Assembly: GCF_024166365.1 (NCBI RefSeq)
Contig: NC_064832.1
Location: 40,080,249-40,144,248 of the forward strand
Reading direction: 5' to 3'
DNA from: Elephas maximus indicus
Lineage: Eukaryota; Chordata; Mammalia; Proboscidea; Elephantidae
DNA: 64,000 nt
Positions 1 to 8,669 of this stretch are shown here, piece by piece. The position numbers and the translations under genes were made by a program. The first letter of the stretch is position 1. Every line of letters starts with the position of its first letter. The notes beneath the pieces are model-generated. The model was not told where the DNA came from. It did not search any database and saw only the letters and a list, made by a program, of their open reading frames with translations.

Positions 1-1790
1 CTGAATCTTAAAGAGCTTGACGCATCCGATGAAAATGCTGCAACATATTATCCCACATAACCAACGTAAATACATACTCCAGGGTTTGCATTTTGTTGGC
101 AATGTTTTCACCTTCTCTTTTGGTATGTCTTTTTTGTGTCCGGTCTTCAGCAATATTTTCTGAGGTACCTAGAATCTGAGTGTACGATTCCAAGATTACA
201 CTTGTTGCTATAGCATATGCTTCCCAATGTGTATTAGAAAGACGTTTTAATACTTGATCATTGCCTAGATAGTTTTAAGTATTGCTCGTTGGTGAATAGG
301 GGGTGGCAGAAAGTGTGTAGAGTAACTGAACAGTAGAAAAAAATATCAACTGCTTCTGGACAACAATCTACTGTGCTATGTCCTACAAGAGTAAGTGAAT
401 ACGTAGCACATGGTATGTAGATAGCATATTCATTACATACAAACTTTTTCTGTTGCATACCTTCATAAGGACCTGACGTATTGGCAACATTGTCATAGTA
501 TTGGCCTCTGCACTTAGAAAAATCAATTTGCAAACTTCACATAAATAGTTATGTACTTGATATACAATTTCTTCACCAGTATGACTTTTTAAGCTGGTAA
601 ATGTGGTAAATCACTCCACAGGTTTTCCATCTGTTGGAGATACATATCTTAAAACAATACTTAGCTTATCTCTATGAGAAGATCAAGAGTGGAATCTACA
701 GACAACTGAAATATTGAAGTATACTCATTTCACTGAGGATAGTTGATTGAACTTTTATCACTTATTAAGTGTATTAATTCTTCACATGTTGTTTTAGACA
801 TATAAAATGGGTTGCCCTTTCCTGTGTTACCATTTTTGAGATGTGATCTATTAAAAATGGATCAAGCTGAGCAACCGGTTTGAGTAAACCCCCAATATTT
901 CCATTTTGTGGGAACCCAAATGTTTCATTTCTTCCTCAAAAAGATAGCCCACAATCAATGATTGTTATAATGATAGCAACAACATGTTGCAAAACGGCTT
1001 TCCAATCCCCATGTTCTTCATTAATTTGTGTTTCCAGTTCACGAGTTAAGGTAAAACCACGTCTTCAGTTTGATTATGAGAACGTATAATCTCTGTGAAT
1101 TGAACTGTTTCCATGTTTATCAATCATATTTGAGTTACTTCAATCACTAAATCCATCTGTAGCAAATCGAGAATGAAATAATTAGGCTTGAATAGTTTAC
1201 AAACTAAACAATATGCAGAGCCAACTGATGGAGAATACAGTAGCCACTCCCTCTTATAATTTTCGCCATTAGCTTTGCACCCAAGAAATATATTCTGGCT
1301 ACAGAAACTTGTTTGTTTACCATCCAGAAATTTTTGACATGAATTTTCAAGTGGTCCTCTATGATGTTGATGATCACTTGGCCCTCTTTTGATCCAGTAA
1401 TTTACATCATTAGAAGAAAAATTATTCTACAGAGTGGGAGCCATATTTCTGTAATTTATGGGGTCTGCAGATGTGACAATTTCAGATTCTAAAACAGTTT
1501 CATCTTCCACACCACTGTTATTTTTTTTACTACAGCAAGGAATGGATGCAATTTGAAACAAATTCTGTTATATTCTTATCGCTGTTAGTAATTTCAGCAC
1601 TAGTGGTACTAGTACAATGATTTGCACCCATGAAACTTGAGCATTCAACAGAAGTGTCTTCTGATTCATTATGTCTTAAAAAGGAAGTTAATTTTGGAAT
1701 CGTCTTTAGAGATTGACGAATCTTTTTCTCTTTATCTTCTGTAAGCTTTCATTTTTGCACTCCACTTAGTTGTTGCAATTTCATCTTACC
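1..1790 (-). pseudogene. Degenerate hAT-type (ZMYM1/DUF4371-like) transposase
   Basis: Read on the minus strand, separate frames give pieces typical of hAT-derived ZMYM1-like proteins in the expected order. A lysine-rich leader reading LSGVQK lies near 1790-1740. A TTF-type zinc-finger segment with W-LLYSPS and YCLVCKLF lies near 1260-1180, preceded by YWIKRG near 1400. CRGQYYDN and PCATYSLTLVG lie at 533-258, and a KMQTLEYVFTLVMWDNMLQHF segment at 193-8. Every piece is separated by stops and frameshifts, so this is a fossil. The C-terminal dimerisation region would lie beyond the left edge. It could be a transposon copy or a retrocopy of a domesticated hAT gene; the sequence does not distinguish these. 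Confidence 0.7.
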
Positions 1791-2600
1791 TGGATATAAA
1801 ATTTTGTCACTTTTTAAATTTGGTTCTATTGTAATAAATAAATTTGAGTATTTGAAACTAAATAAAATTTTTAAAATTCACATTCGACTTTGAAAGTTAA
1901 TATAAAAATTTATATTTGAAAATTAGTAAGTAAAAAAATTGATTTGGAATATGTAACTGTTTTTCAGGTCTGAGATAGTCGAAAGAAATAGTATTTAACA
2001 AGGCAGTCGGAAATAATTTCATTTGTTTGCCATATGATGTTTGTTGGCAGGCCCTTTGCAGATTTCCACGAGTGTTTTTTGTCTTGAAATAATACTTCAG
2101 AATTTGCACACTCACTTTCAGTCCTTTGATGCTGTGTCTTCACAGTTCATTGGACTACTGCTGATACCCAACATGGGCGAGAGCGATTGCAAAGAGCATG
2201 ATACAAACACAAGGGTATGTTTAATCTGAAGATGCGTTTCGGCTAACTTTGTGCAAGACCAGATACATCACGAGTCACGTGATTATAGTGTTGATGGCGT
2301 GTTCTTATATGGTTGACTAGTTAGAACTGAATGTGAGGTTATTATGCCTGATTGGTCTGAAATGAAAAAAAATGTACATAATTATCGTATATAAAATTTA
2401 TGAGATGGTATTAATTTCATTTTGTGCCCTGCCAGTTCCCTTGCACCATGGTGCTCAATTTTTCTGGTGTCCTATCTGCTTGGCATCTATGAGTCTTTGC
2501 TTTGGACAACAGTCCCCCTGTTTCGTTGATGCCCTAAGCATGTGCTTACCTTGCTTATTGGGTAATCTGTCCCTGCCTAAAGGGTGAAAAGGGAGGTAAC
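1791..2600. other. Unassigned AT-rich sequence
   Basis: I see no conserved ORF, RNA gene or recognisable repeat here. Several short ORFs overlap on both strands without family resemblance. Confidence 0.5.
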
Positions 2601-2689
2601 AAGGTAAAAAGCTGGGACAGCATATTCTAGGAAAAGGGAACCAAGTGCAAACGTCTTAACACAGGGAAAATGTTTGGCCCAGACAAGGA

Positions 2690-2965
2690 GTAAAAGGGAT
2701 AGGTGAGAACTTCGGGTTCAAGTGTGGCTGGAGTATAGTGCTGTGCAGTTTGATTGAAAAGGTAGGCCAGGTTTTGCGGGGCTTCTCAGCTCTGGCAAGA
2801 TGGTTTGATTCGATTTTATTCCAAGTTCAGTAGGAAGCCACTGAAACATCCTAAGCCAGGAAGTAACATGATTTGTTTTATTTTTTAAAAGGTTCCTCTG
2901 CCTATGGACAAGGGATGAGCGGGATGAGAGATAATGTAGTTTCTTCTAGGAAAGAAGCAACTCTA
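2690..2965 (+). repeat. Ancient interspersed repeat, family not named
   Basis: The stretch with ggctggagtatagtg, then gattttattccaag, aggaagccactg and agtaacatgattt has the order of an old mammalian interspersed repeat that I recognise by pattern but cannot name with certainty. It is heavily mutated and non-coding. Confidence 0.4.
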
Positions 2966-3004
2966 TTTGACCCTTAAGATTTGGCTTCTGCCAAGTGTTC
3001 TCTG

Positions 3005-3555
3005 AAATATCACCAATTCATTTGTTTAATACTTATTATTGAGCACCTGCAAAGTGGCAGGCAGACTTTTAGCAAATGAAAATCCCTGCCCTCATGGAGC
3101 TTACAGTTTAAGGATTACCTCATCACCAAATCCAAAAGTTTTCTTAGTCCACAGTCTCCTTAACCTCTCAGTAGCATTTCACACAGTGGAGCACCCTCTC
3201 TTTAACTTACTCTTCCTGAAGAATTCAGGATTTCTGCCTGCCTCTCTTTCTAGTTGTTTTCTGTGTCCACCGTCAACTCCTCTTCTTTCTCCTAAATGTA
3301 GGTTTTCTAGACAACTCTTCCTTCTTTTGCAACAACAGCAATAAAACATGTTTGGTGAGCACCTGCTGTGTGCTAGGCAGCAGGTACAGAGCTAATAAAT
3401 TCTCCTGCTCCCGTAGCTTCCCTTATTAACGCCAAGCAAAGGAGTCCGAATCTGTCTCCAGTTTCAAGTCTTCTTTTGATCCCCTACCCTTCCATTCCCA
3501 TCTGTTTGTTAAATATCTCCATCTGGATGTCCTGTTAGCATTTCCTAATTGAACA
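3005..3555 (+). mobile_element. L2 LINE fragments with an RT remnant
   Basis: 3010-3115 has the L2 3'-end hallmarks (attattgagcacctgc, then ccctgccctcatggagcttaca). 3335-3410 is a second tail (gtgagcacctgctgtgtgctaggca). Between them the plus strand reads SVAFHTVEHPLFNLLF, a decayed form of the L2/CR1 reverse-transcriptase block around AAFDTVDHSLL. 3470-3555 continues with ttaaatatctccatctggatgtcc, another L2 ORF2 region. Several old insertions or rearrangements are implied because 3'-end and ORF pieces alternate. Confidence 0.65.
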
Positions 3556-3779
3556 GCGTCTTAGTTTCTTAGTGTTGTTGTGACAGAAATTCTGCAAGTG
3601 AGTGGCATTAAAAAACAGAAATGTATTTTCTTACACTTCAGGAGACTGTTGTTAGTTGCCATCGAATCAGTTCTGACTCATGAGGATCCCATGAATACAG
3701 AGTATAATTGCTCCATAGGGTTCCCGAGGTTGTAACCTTTCAGAAGCAGATTGCCAGGCCTGTCCTCTGAGGCACCTCT

Positions 3780-3951
3780 AAACCAAAAAATAAATAAAAA
3801 CCCATTGCTGTCAAGCTGATTCCGACTCATAGCAACCCTATAGGACAGAGTAGAACTGCCCCATAGGGTTTCCAAGAAGCGGCTGGTGGATTCAAACTGC
3901 CTACCTTTTGGTTAGCAGCTAAACACGTAACCTCTGCACCACCAGGGCTCC
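3780..3951 (-). mobile_element. AfroSINE, A-type (3' part of chimera)
   Basis: A ~160-bp A-type SINE on the minus strand: ggagccctggtgg head at 3951, ctgctaaccaaaaggt, ccttggaaaccctatggggcag-type middle, ctatgagtcggaatc near the end, then a T-rich tail ending in ttttggttt. Its 5' end joins directly to the oligo-T trailer of the tRNA-iMet copy at 3952-4030. Confidence 0.85.
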
Positions 3952-3963
3952 AAAAAATGAAAC

Positions 3964-4030
3964 TAGCAGAAGATGGTTTCAATCCATCAACCTCTGGATT
4001 ATGGGCCCAGCATGCTTCCGCTGCACCACT
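3964..4030 (-). pseudogene. tRNA-iMet(CAT) retro-pseudogene, 5'-truncated
   Basis: The reverse complement of this stretch matches eukaryotic initiator tRNA-Met over 67 of 72 nt. It contains GCAGCGGAAGC, the anticodon segment GGGCCCATAA (CAT), a B-box-like GGTTGATGGATTG, and ends ACCATCTTCTGCTA. The first five nucleotides of the acceptor stem are missing. The differences I see are all C-to-T or G-to-A changes, several at CpG positions, consistent with decay after insertion. No CCA follows; instead there is a GTTTCATTTTTT trailer (3963-3952), like an unprocessed pre-tRNA 3' end. Without its 5' acceptor strand it should not be functional. Confidence 0.85.
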
Positions 4031-4669
4031 TGGCACCACTGGGTGGATTCAAACCACCAACCTTTTGGCTAGTAGTGGAGTGCTTCAAAAACCCCAAGAC
4101 CCCAGGGCTTAGAAGTTTGAATTCAGCCTGTGGCTCTAGGGGGAGTTCCTTCTTTATCTATTTGAGCTTCTAGTAGCTGACAATCCTTGGTTCCTTGATG
4201 ATTTTCATGTGATATCTACTCCCATGTGTGCTGGCTTGTCTCTGTGTCTATCCTAATCTTTATATCACTCAGAAGTTATTAGGTTTAGGACAAACCCTGC
4301 ACTGATAGGGCCTTATTGACATAACAAAGAAAACTCTATTTCCAAATAGAATTACAATCACAGGTTAAGATTCTGTCTTAGTAGGGTTTGCTAGAGGAGC
4401 AAAACCGGTGAGACACGTGGTGAAATGAGTACTTTTATGTGACCTTTTGCCTTGATTCTTTGGAAAAACAACTTGAGAGATTTTTTCCCCTAAGCCCTGA
4501 GAAGTTACATTTGCCTTAGTTTCTTCCCCAGAGGGTTTGTTACTTTTATCCAGGTTAATTGACATTTCCTGGGCAAGCTGTAAACAATTTGGTTTGATAT
4601 TTTTTGTCTAGTCCTGGGCTGTAGCCTGCCCTGTGATGGGCATGTTCCTTGTAGGAACTGATCAATTGA

Positions 4670-4750
4670 CTATGCAAATGAAGTATCTATAGCCTACTAT
4701 GCAAATAAAGTGTCTGTGGCCTGCTATACAAATGAAGTATCTGTGGCCTA
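4670..4750 (+). repeat. 27-bp x3 tandem repeat with octamer motifs
   Basis: Three units start at 4670, 4697 and 4724. Each begins ctatgcaaat or a one-base variant and ends gcctac/gcctg/gccta. The first two contain the perfect POU octamer ATGCAAAT; the third reads ATACAAAT. Confidence 0.9.
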
Positions 4751-5149
4751 CCAGGCAGGGATTGGTCGGTTTGTGCTCTCTGCTGGGAGGGGCTGTGTTT
4801 TGAAATTGACAAGGAGTTGTGTATATATGCAGCCAAACCCACATAGGTTTTGAGACAGAAAAATGCAGGAAGAGCAACAATAGGAAGAAGCAGAAGGAAG
4901 AAAGAAGAGAGAAGAATCAGAGAGAGAGAAAAGGCAAGGAACCACCTAAAAGAGTTATGATACAGGTCAAGAGCTGTAACACTGAAGGTGGTGACAGGCC
5001 CAGAAGGGGCCCAGCAGCAGAGCTGGCAGCATCAGATGGCAGGGCCAAGAGTAGCCTGTCCTCAGGGGCCAGAGAAGAGGCCTGCATGACTGAGAGGAAC
5101 TGAGAGAGCTGTGCTGCACTGAAGAAGGGCGACTGCCTACATGCTTCCT

Positions 5150-5230
5150 GATCTAGATCCTAAGTTGTAGCCTGTTGATCCTGATCCCAAGTTGTAGCCT
5201 GTTGATCCTGATCCCAAGTTGTACCCAGTT
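5150..5230 (+). repeat. 27-bp x3 tandem repeat
   Basis: Three units start at 5150, 5177 and 5204 with the core gatcccaagttgtagcctgtt or close variants. They sit just upstream of the aataaa of the candidate LTR. Confidence 0.9.
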
Positions 5231-5484
5231 GCTTCCTTAATAAACCACGTAACTGTAAGTATGTCCGTGAGTTCCGTGTGGCCATTGCATCAGATTATTG
5301 AATGCAGCAGAGAAGTAGAAAGTGCCGTGGGAGGGATGGCTAGTGTCAAAATTGGTGAAAAGTTTGGAGAGTGGAAGTATGTCTGATCTCCACCTCATAG
5401 GAATCACCTCTGTACTGATGATGATTCTCATTATCCCTCATGAAGTCAGACAGGCTCTGATGACACTACTATTACCATTTTACA

Positions 5485-5545
5485 TGTATGTATGTGTGTG
5501 TGTGTATATATACGTATATATGTGTGTATATATATATACATATAA
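5485..5545. repeat. TG/TA microsatellite
   Basis: Alternating tatg, (tg)n, (ta)n and acgtatata units directly precede the SINE at 5549. Confidence 0.9.
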
Positions 5546-5548
5546 AGA

Positions 5549-5735
5549 GGATCCCTGGTAGTGCAGTTGTTAAAGCACTCAGCTGTTAACCAAAAGGTCA
5601 GTGGTTCAAACTTACCAGCCACTCTGTGGGAGAGAGATGTGGCAATCAGCTTCAGTAAAGATTTACAGCCTCGGAAATCCTATGGGGCAGTTTCTACTCC
5701 ATCCTAAAGGGTCGCTATGAGTGGATTGTTAAATA
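5549..5735 (+). mobile_element. AfroSINE, C-type
   Basis: Head atccctggtagtgcagttg and ctgttaaccaaaaggtcag, then the C-type insert gagagatgtggcaatc...gatttacagcc, then cctatggggcag and gggtcgctatgagtg. The terminal bases are lost into a gata-like repeat at 5730. Confidence 0.85.
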
Positions 5736-5809
5736 GATAGATATATGGACGGATGGGTGGGTGGGCCGGCGGGCGGGCAAGCAGGAAAGCAGACAGATAG
5801 ATGGATACC

Positions 5810-5969
5810 AAAAAATCAAACCCATTGCTGTTGAGTCGATTACGACTCATAGCAACCCTATAGGACACAGCAGAACTGCCCCATGGGGTTTCCAAGGAGC
5901 ACCTGGTGGATTCGAACTGCTGACCTTTTGGTTTGCAGCCATAGCTCCTAACCACTGCACAACCAGGGC
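5810..5969 (-). mobile_element. AfroSINE, A-type
   Basis: Antisense copy running from cccattgctgttgagtcg through ccatggggtttccaagg and ggattcgaactgctgacc to accagggct. It lies between a gata/ggcg-rich repeat (5730-5800) and a ta-rich repeat (5970-6015). Confidence 0.9.
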
Positions 5970-6015
5970 TATATAAACATATATGTATATGTACGTATAT
6001 ATATATTTATATAGA

Positions 6016-6812
6016 AAGAGAGAGATTTACTTCAAAGAAATGGCTCATGCAGTTGTGCAGGCTGGTAAGCCCCAAAATCCATAGGTCAGGCAAAAAATTG
6101 AAGACCTCTGCTGGCTCACAGGGTTGCAGGAATGGCAAATCCAAAATCTGCAGTCAGGCAGTAGGCTAGAGACTTGTGTAGGCTTTCATCCCAAGATCTG
6201 GAGATCAGGACATGATAAGAGAGCAGGATCAAGAGACAGTGAGCTCTGCCAGAACTTCCATTCCTATTCTGGAGTCAGACCACATCCTCAAGGAAGCTCC
6301 CCTTTCAACTGATTGGCTAATCACAATAGACCACATCATGGAAGGTGATTACATCACATCACATAACATCACATCACAGGCAGTCCCTGACTTATAACGG
6401 GGTTCTGTTTCCACAACTCCATCGTAAGTTGGTTCTGATGTCACTTGAATACCTCATTTTCTTTTTAGTTTTCATTATTATTGCCCTTTATTATCAATAT
6501 CTTTATAAATCCAGAAGTTTTGAACAGCAAATCATAAAACTGAACATCTATGAGTGAATATCTGAGAACGATAACATGAGCAAATTACATACTGCAGCAC
6601 ATTGCTAATGTTAAGATGTATCAAACAAAAGGACAGTTGTAAGTGCGGTTAGTAGTAAGTTGAACACGTTTTCAGTCAGGGAACTATCTGTGCATCACAT
6701 CACATCACATCACATTACATTGCTTTACATTATGGAACAGCAACCAGTCCAGCATCTGGCCAGACCATGAGAATGGTAGCCTAGCTAAGTTGATGCATAA
6801 AATGAACCACCA
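6016..6812 (+). repeat. Interspersed repeat 'X', interrupted by a MITE
   Basis: 6016-6365 (agagatttacttcaaagaaatgg, tgcagttgtgcaggctgg, ccctttcaactgattgg) and 6720-6812 (ctagctaagttgatgcataaaatgaaccaccaca) form one element. An inverted partner copy is at 45440-45905. Near 6345-6378 and 6690-6720 the element carries expanded catca repeats that flank the inserted MITE. Family name not determined. Confidence 0.5.
6378..6690. mobile_element. Tigger-like DNA element (MITE)
   Basis: The left end cagtccctgacttataacgg and right end cagtcagggaactatctg form imperfect terminal inverted repeats of the 'ccccgacttacgacgg' kind found in TcMar-Tigger relatives. Inside lie cgtaagttgg and the right-hand gttgtaagtg...taagttgaac. 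It is non-coding. A right-end relative is at 42910-43015. Confidence 0.55.
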
Positions 6813-6954
6813 CAGATTTCAACATAATATTTTGGGGGGCACAATTCAGTGCATAACAGTCAAATCAAAATTTATTTTATTTCCCTTCACTTAAAACAAG
6901 TCTAAGACCTGGCAGTGGTGTCATTAGAGTTTGTGTCAGTTAGTGCAGTAATTC

Positions 6955-7275
6955 TCAGTGTCACTGCTGCCAGGGGCGGGCGGGGCAGACCGACAAACCC
7001 TACCTGGTGTATGGAGCACCTGTCCCCTCCCCCACAGGGCCAAGGGCTGTAGTGCCCCGCCCCCCTGCAGCTCCTCTCCCATTGGCCAAGGCACCCTGAC
7101 TGGAGGGTGTTGGGGGTGTGGGGGGTAACGAGTTACTGCACCGGGTCACGGGTGACACCAACCCTAGTGATGCCACTGCCTTGTCAGGCCCTCTCCTGTC
7201 ACCCCTACAGCCAAGGACCCTGAGATCTTTTTGGTGTCACCCCTCTGACATTGTTGGGGGTATGATCCACACCCC
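6955..7275. other. GC-rich unassigned block
   Basis: This ~320-bp block is far richer in G and C than its surroundings (ggggcgggcggggcag, gccccgcccccc). It repeats short gtgacacc/tgtcaccc words and contains attggcc (CCAAT-type). No ORF with family resemblance was recognised. It may be an old CpG-rich transposon or LTR fragment; a host promoter is not excluded. Confidence 0.35.
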
Positions 7276-7399
7276 CCTAGTGATGGCATTCCATCCTGAC
7301 TTCTCTATTTTTGTTAATGACATGGCCATACTTATAGTTAGCCTCATCAACATTTTAGAATTGACTGTGACTGCTCTTTCTTATTCCCCATATCCAAGT

Positions 7400-7930
7400 T
7401 GCTGCAGCCTTTAGATTCTATATCTGGCATGTTTCTCCCTTTTCTCTTCTCCTTTCCATTCCTGCTTTTCCTTAAAACTAAGTACAATTGCAAGAGCTTC
7501 TTAATTGGTTCCTCTACCTCCAGGCTCTCTCTTCCCTGTTGTATTGTACACATCACTTCTAGGTAGTCTTTTCTAATCTAAGACTCTAAATGGGTTACTC
7601 AGTGTATCGATACTTCCAGACGCCTGCTGTTGTCTAGAACTCAATCCCTATTCTCCAATTTTCTTTCATTTTCCACCTACAATTACCTACATCTCAGTGG
7701 AACCACTGGCTTTTTCAGGCCTGGTACTTTCTAAACTCCATACTTTTGTTCAATCTGATAGTTTTATCAGAAATTGTACCCTTATCTTTATCTTTCTAAA
7801 CCCTTCATCTCAAATGACCTTGCTTTCATAAAGCCTTTCCAAGTCTTCTCGTAGATGTGATCTCTCCCTCCTATTAATCTACAAAACAGTTTTTCCTTCT
7901 TTTAGGTTCATTTCTTATTCTGTTTCGCAT
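7400..7930 (+). mobile_element. L2 LINE fragment
   Basis: The order tgcaagagcttcttaattggttcc...tctacctccaggctctc, later aagcctttccaagtcttc, follows the L2/CR1 3' region, heavily diverged. Reading frames are destroyed. Confidence 0.5.
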
Positions 7931-7950
7931 TTTATAGACTGTAAATTAAG

Positions 7951-8294
7951 GTCATAGGTGTTTCAGTGGTAGAATTCTTGCCTTCCCTGCAGGACACTCA
8001 AGTTCCATTTGCAGCCAATGCACTTCAAGCACAGCCACTGCCCGTCTGTCAGTGGAGACTTGCATGTTGCTATGATGCTGAGCCAGTTTCAGTAGAGCTT
8101 CTAGACTAAGACTAAGAAGACTGTCTTGGTGATTTACTTCTGAAAATCAGCCAGTGAAAACCCTATGGATCACGACTGCCTGATCTTCAACTGATCATGG
8201 GGACAATGCAGGACCGGGCAGCATTTCATTTTGTTCTGCATGGGGTCCCCATGAGCTAGGGGCCAAACTTAAGGGCAGCTAACAAGAACAGACT
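7951..8294 (+). mobile_element. Composite SINE: tRNA-Gly head plus RTE-derived body and tail
   Basis: 7951-8022 matches tRNA-Gly in order: ggtgtttcagtggtagaattcttgcc (A-box side), then a decayed B box agttccattt, then gcagccaatgca at the acceptor end. 8040-8170 follows the 5' region of the RTE at 8670 (tctgtcagtgg, gttgctatgatgctg, cttctagactaagac, cagccagtgaaaacc). 8215-8290 follows the RTE 3' tail (gcaggaccgggcagcattt, ggggtccccatgagc). The element thus joins a Pol III head to both ends of an RTE, with the RTE middle deleted. Confidence 0.7.
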
Positions 8295-8308
8295 GAGTTA
8301 TTTGAAAT

Positions 8309-8484
8309 CAGTGGTTCTCAACCTTGGCTGCACGTTCGAATCACTTGCGGAGCTTAAATACTACTGATGCCTGTGCCCCACTTCCATAAATTATGATTCA
8401 GTTGGGGTGGAATGGAGCCTGAGCATCACAGTGTTTCAGATTTCCCAAATGATTGTAATGTGCTGCCGGAGTTGAAAGCCACTG
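8309..8484 (+). mobile_element. MER5A-like hAT-Charlie element
   Basis: It begins cagtggttctcaaccttggctgcacg and ends ttgaaagccactg, matching the MER5 terminal inverted repeats. Its 176 bp fit the usual MER5A length (~190 bp). Flanks tttgaaat and cttgaggg could be a decayed 8-bp target duplication. Confidence 0.8.
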
Positions 8485-8669
8485 CTTGAGGGCATTTGCA
8501 TCCTAATCCAAGCCTAAACATGCCACCCTTTCACTCAAGGATGCAGATGAGGTACAAAACTCCCTTATCAACACAATTGAACTTTGAACCCTAGGCAAAG
8601 GCCACCTATTCCTGACAGGACCACAAACAGTAGATGTAGTCTAGAATTGGCACCACATAAAGTGTGTGT

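Larger units (their letters stand above)
3643..4110 (-). mobile_element. AfroSINE, B-type, split by a chimeric insertion
   Basis: Minus-strand SINE of the B type, about 200 bp, recognised by the internal block cctggcaatctgcttc and the tail cgatggcaactaacaac. Its tRNA-like head is at 4110-4041 and its body at 3779-3643. The two parts are separated by a 252-bp insertion (3780-4031) flanked by the near-perfect 9-bp repeats ggcacctct (3771-3779) and ggcaccact (4032-4040), which read as the target-site duplication. Confidence 0.8.
3556..4375. repeat. Interspersed repeat 'Y' split by SINEs
   Basis: 3556-3642 (gtttcttagtgttg, gacagaaat, ttattttc) and 4111-4375 (ggttccttgatgattttcatg, gttattaggtttaggaca, tttccaaatagaattacaatcacagg) are two halves of one element interrupted by the SINE complex at 3643-4110. 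Related copies are at 13830-14010 and 59545-59960 in this window. I cannot assign a library name; an old LTR or non-autonomous element is plausible. Confidence 0.5.
4577..5295 (+). mobile_element. Candidate solo LTR (unclassified ERV)
   Basis: The layout looks like U3-R-U5. An enhancer-like triplication of 27 bp with octamer motifs lies at 4670-4750. A TATA-like gtatatatgcag is near 4820, followed by a purine-rich stretch. A second 27-bp triplication lies at 5150-5230, and aataaacc (polyadenylation-signal-like) near 5239 is followed by gtgagttccgtgtgg. No flanking internal ERV sequence or clear target duplication was seen, so both boundaries and the class are inferred. Confidence 0.45.

Noticed and set aside
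258-533. 91-codon ORF as a standalone gene
   Set aside because: It is one open piece of a decayed hAT transposase; neighbouring parts of the same protein are in other frames with stops.
3964-4030. Functional tRNA-iMet gene
   Set aside because: The 5' acceptor strand is missing, C-to-T and G-to-A decay affects the box regions, and it sits inside a retroposed chimera.
7951-8022. Functional tRNA-Gly gene
   Set aside because: The B box and stems are degraded and it continues into RTE-derived sequence, so it is a SINE head.
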